Positions 34,795 to 36,875 of a stretch of DNA of 36,875 bases are shown one piece after another. The stretch comes from an uncultured Clostridia bacterium. GTDB lineage: Bacteria > Bacillota > Clostridia > TANB77 > CAG-508. Below the pieces are notes generated by a model. It ran no database searches, was not told where the DNA came from, and was given only the letters and a program-made list of their open reading frames with translations. Positions within the stretch are counted from its first letter, which is position 1; the number at the start of each line of letters is the position of its first letter. The position numbers and the translations under genes are program-made. The stretch lies in contig CALXEY010000005.1 of the NCBI GenBank assembly GCA_944387455.1, positions 1 to 36,875 on the forward strand. The letters run 5' to 3'.

Positions 34795-34951
34795 TTATCC
34801 ACAAGGGGCTGTTGAAAACCTGTTGATAAACTGTGTATAAGTCACTTTTCCACAAACCCAAGTGGAAAGTGTGGATAACTTCTTGAGTTATCCACTGAGT
34901 TATCAACATCAATTTTGCTAGGGATATCAGTTATCAACATAGTTATCCACA
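34795..34951. other. oriC part 2: DnaA-box cluster between dnaA and dnaN
   Basis: At least eight boxes: TTATCCACA at 34795-34803 and 34943-34951; its reverse at 34870-34878; TTATCAACA at 34900-34908 and 34931-34939, reverse at 34821-34829; TTATACACA reverse at 34832-34840; near-matches at 34846-34854 and 34888-34896. The cluster ends next to the DnaA-trio-like tract, so unwinding probably begins here. Confidence 0.92.
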
Positions 34952-34964
34952 GTTTCCACAGGAC

Positions 34965-34985
34965 CTAATACTATTACTACTAATA
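34965..34985. other. Putative unwinding element with DnaA-trio-like triplets
   Basis: Seven consecutive triplets CTA ATA CTA TTA CTA CTA ATA run from 34965 to 34985, so the opposite strand reads 3'-GAT TAT GAT AAT GAT GAT TAT-5'. Five of the seven fit the DnaA-trio consensus 3'-(G/A)A(T/A)-5'. They follow two boxes (34931-34951) and a short GC-richer CCACAGGACC, and lead into pure A/T, the layout of the Bacillus basal unwinding system. Confidence 0.65.
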
Positions 34986-35027
34986 ATTATTATTTAATAT
35001 TATAAAATATATAAGGAGGAAGTCAAA

Positions 35028-36146
35028 ATGAAAATTGTTTGTTACAAAGACAAGCTTATTAAAGCTTTAAATTCCGTAGTAAAAGGTGTAGCTTCTAAAA
35101 CTACAATGCCTATACTAGAAGGAATACTTATTCAAACTAATGATAATGAAATAAAATTAACTACTTATGATTTAGAAATTGGAATAGAATACATAATGGA
35201 ATGCGAAGTACAAGAACAAGGTAGTACAGTTGTAAATGCAATAATGTTTAGTGAAATTATTAGAAAATTACCAGATACTGAAATTTATATTTCTTTAAAT
35301 AACAATAATTTATTAGAAATAGAGTGTGAAGGTTCTTTATATAAATTAGCAACTATGAATCCAGATGAATTTCCAGAACTTCCAAAAATAGAAGTTGAAA
35401 ATTCAATTGAAATTGAACAAAATATGTTAAAAAATATGATTAGAAGAACAATTTTTGCAGTAAGTACTGAAGAGACAAGACCAATTTTTACAGGGTGTTT
35501 ATTTGAAATAGAGAATAATAAATTAAATGTTGTTGCAGTAGACGGTTTTAGATTAGCTTTAAGAAGTATTTATTTAAATAAACAAACTAATGATTTTAGT
35601 GCTGTAATTCCTGGAAAAACTTTAAATGAAGTTAATAAAATAATTTCAGATTCATTTGAACCAGTAAAAATAGGAGTTGCAAAAAACCAAGCATTGTTTG
35701 AAATGGATAATTGTAAAATTGTTACAAGAATTTTAGATGGTGAATTTTTAAATTATAAAAATGTTATTCCAAATACTTGGGAAACAAGAATGAGAGTAGA
35801 AAGAAATAGTTTATTAAATAGTTTTGAAAGAATAAGTTTAATTTCTTCTTCAACTGTTGAAAAAGAAAAGAAATATCCTGTAAAAGTTACAGTTGATATT
35901 GGAAAAGTTACAATTTCTTGTACAAACCAAACAGGAGATGCAAAAGAAGAATTATTTGTTTCAACTGAAGGAAAAAATTTAGAAGCAGGTTTTAACCCAA
36001 AATATTTCTTAGATAGTCTAAAGGCAATTGATGATGAAGAAGTATATGTAGAATTTGGTTCAAACATATCACCTTGTTTGATAAAATCTATAGATAATAA
36101 TGATTATACATATATGATTTTACCAATTAGATTAAAAGAAGAATAA
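35028..36146 (+). CDS. dnaN: DNA polymerase III sliding clamp (beta subunit)
   Basis: 372 aa, full length; AAGGAGG 8 nt before ATG. The three clamp domains follow each other; recognisable stretches are KTTMPILEGILI, MNPDEFPELP, TRPIFTGCLFE, VDGFRLALR, VIPGKTLNEV and the C-terminal YMILPIRLKEE. It forms the ring that holds polymerase on DNA. It is 332 bp downstream of dnaA across origin part 2, and ends at a terminator. Confidence 0.97.
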   Translation: MKIVCYKDKLIKALNSVVKGVASKTTMPILEGILIQTNDNEIKLTTYDLEIGIEYIMECEVQEQGSTVVNAIMFSEIIRKLPDTEIYISLNNNNLLEIECEGSLYKLATMNPDEFPELPKIEVENSIEIEQNMLKNMIRRTIFAVSTEETRPIFTGCLFEIENNKLNVVAVDGFRLALRSIYLNKQTNDFSAVIPGKTLNEVNKIISDSFEPVKIGVAKNQALFEMDNCKIVTRILDGEFLNYKNVIPNTWETRMRVERNSLLNSFERISLISSSTVEKEKKYPVKVTVDIGKVTISCTNQTGDAKEELFVSTEGKNLEAGFNPKYFLDSLKAIDDEEVYVEFGSNISPCLIKSIDNNDYTYMILPIRLKEE

Positions 36147-36161
36147 AAATAAGATTAGGGA

Positions 36162-36190
36162 AGAGGTAGTTTTAGAAACTATCTCTTTTT
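36162..36190 (+). terminator. Terminator of dnaN
   Basis: AGAGGTAGTTT (36162-36172) and AAACTATCTCT (36176-36186) pair with one G-U and a 3-nt loop, followed by five T. Confidence 0.85.
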
Positions 36191-36192
36191 AG

Positions 36193-36540
36193 TTATCCAC
36201 AATTAAGCAACAAATTGTGGATAACTTTTGTTTTAAAAAGTGAAGAAAAAAAGAGCTAAAAATAGTTAAAAAATAGATAAAAAAAGATAATGATATATTT
36301 TTGAAGATTTTTAAAAATCATAGACCCCTGTGGATAACTTAGGGAAAAAATAATTATAAAAAATTCAAAAAAAATAGAAAAAAATTAAAAAAAATAGAAA
36401 AACGGAGAAAACGAGAGATAATTAAAGATGTGGATAACTATAAATTTAAAAAAAATAGAATAAATTAGGAAAAAATATGTAAAAAATAGAAAAAAAGAGA
36501 TAATACTATAAAAACGACCCTGTGGATAACCTGTGGATAA
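36193..36540. other. Third DnaA-box cluster, downstream of dnaN
   Basis: TTATCCACA at 36193-36201 and its reverse at 36216-36224, 36329-36337, 36429-36437, 36521-36529 and 36532-36540: six perfect boxes in a purine-rich, gene-free stretch. The last two are adjacent, 11 bp apart, and abut the tandem repeat. No open frame with a ribosome site is visible. Confidence 0.85.
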
Positions 36541-36550
36541 CTTAAATTAC

Positions 36551-36875
36551 GAAAAAAATAGAAAAAAATACGTAAAAAATAGAATAAATTAGAAAACGAG
36601 AGATAATACTATGAAAACGACGGAATTTAAAAAACAGAAAATAAATAATAAAATTTAAATTATGAAAAAAATAGAAAAAAATATATAAAAAATAGAATAA
36701 ATTAGAAAACAAGAGCAAATGCTATGAAAACGACGGAATTTAAAATATAGAAAATAAACAATTAAAATTTAATTATGAAAAAATTAGAAAAAAATATGTA
36801 AAAAATAGAATAAATTAGAAAACAAGAGCAAATGCTATGAAAACGACGGAATTTAAAAAACAGAAAATAAATAAT
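36551..36875. repeat. 113-bp tandem repeat array, continuing past the window
   Basis: Units start at 36551, 36664 and 36777 (the third cut at the window end after 99 bp); the period is exactly 113 bp. The best-conserved core is CTATGAAAACGACGGAATTTAAA; the rest is A-rich with TAGAATAAATTAGAAAAC. A degenerate precursor at about 36440-36550 keeps GAGATAATACTAT and AAAACGAC but has two DnaA boxes where the core continues. The short frame ATGAAAACG... is not conserved in length between units, so it is not a gene. Confidence 0.9.

Noticed and set aside
36614..36646. Short peptide MKTTEF... in each 113-bp unit
   Set aside because: Frame length differs between units (a stop after 7 residues in unit 2), and there is no proper ribosome site.

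Overview
The window is AT-rich chromosomal DNA from a Clostridia-like Firmicute. Evidence: the order rpmH-rnpA-yidD-yidC-jag-mnmE-mnmG-rsmG-parA-parB-DUF4446 beside dnaA-dnaN, strong Shine-Dalgarno sites, tRNA genes that encode their own CCA, and tandem Spo0A-type boxes. It spans the replication origin. I cannot name a genus from sequence alone.

Layout from left to right. 1-511 (minus, cut by the window edge) is an Rpn-type PD-(D/E)XK nuclease. 1028-1666 (plus) is a membrane-anchored J-domain protein, which meets a long leftward operon at a shared terminator. 1707-20589 (all minus) looks like a Gram-positive type IV secretion (T4SS) or conjugation-type channel: four VirB2-like pilins, PrgI/VirB3, a TraC-like protein, VirB4 ATPase, VirB6-like membrane channel, three VirB8-like proteins and two very large VirB1-like cell-wall hydrolases. 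No relaxase, coupling protein (VirD4/TcpA), integrase or VirB11 is visible. The VirB8-like/hydrolase pair is tandemly duplicated.

20590-21500 holds a 117-bp perfect direct repeat. Each copy is a terminator followed by a promoter. One copy drives the pilin operon; the other drives a probable ~310-nt structured RNA lying between the copies. Next comes a 61-aa membrane protein of unusually high GC. Two tRNA-Ser genes, a GT-C-like membrane protein and the DUF4446-parB-parA partition cluster follow, then rsmG-mnmG, mnmE (frameshifted), jag-yidC-yidD-rnpA-rpmH, the origin, dnaA and dnaN. The right end carries DnaA boxes running into a 113-bp tandem repeat that continues past the window.

How the parts fit: dnaA, its box clusters, a DnaA-trio-like tract, parAB and dnaN form the replication and segregation core; jag/yidC/yidD/rnpA/rpmH and mnmE/mnmG/rsmG are the usual origin-linked membrane-insertion, translation and tRNA/rRNA modification genes. 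The accessory T4SS-like operon next to this core is the most likely undescribed system here. It could be a dedicated secretion, DNA uptake/release or cell-contact machine, or the transfer half of a decayed element. Two genes (the VirB6-like gene and mnmE) are each out of frame by one extra base near the start; this could be real or an assembly error.
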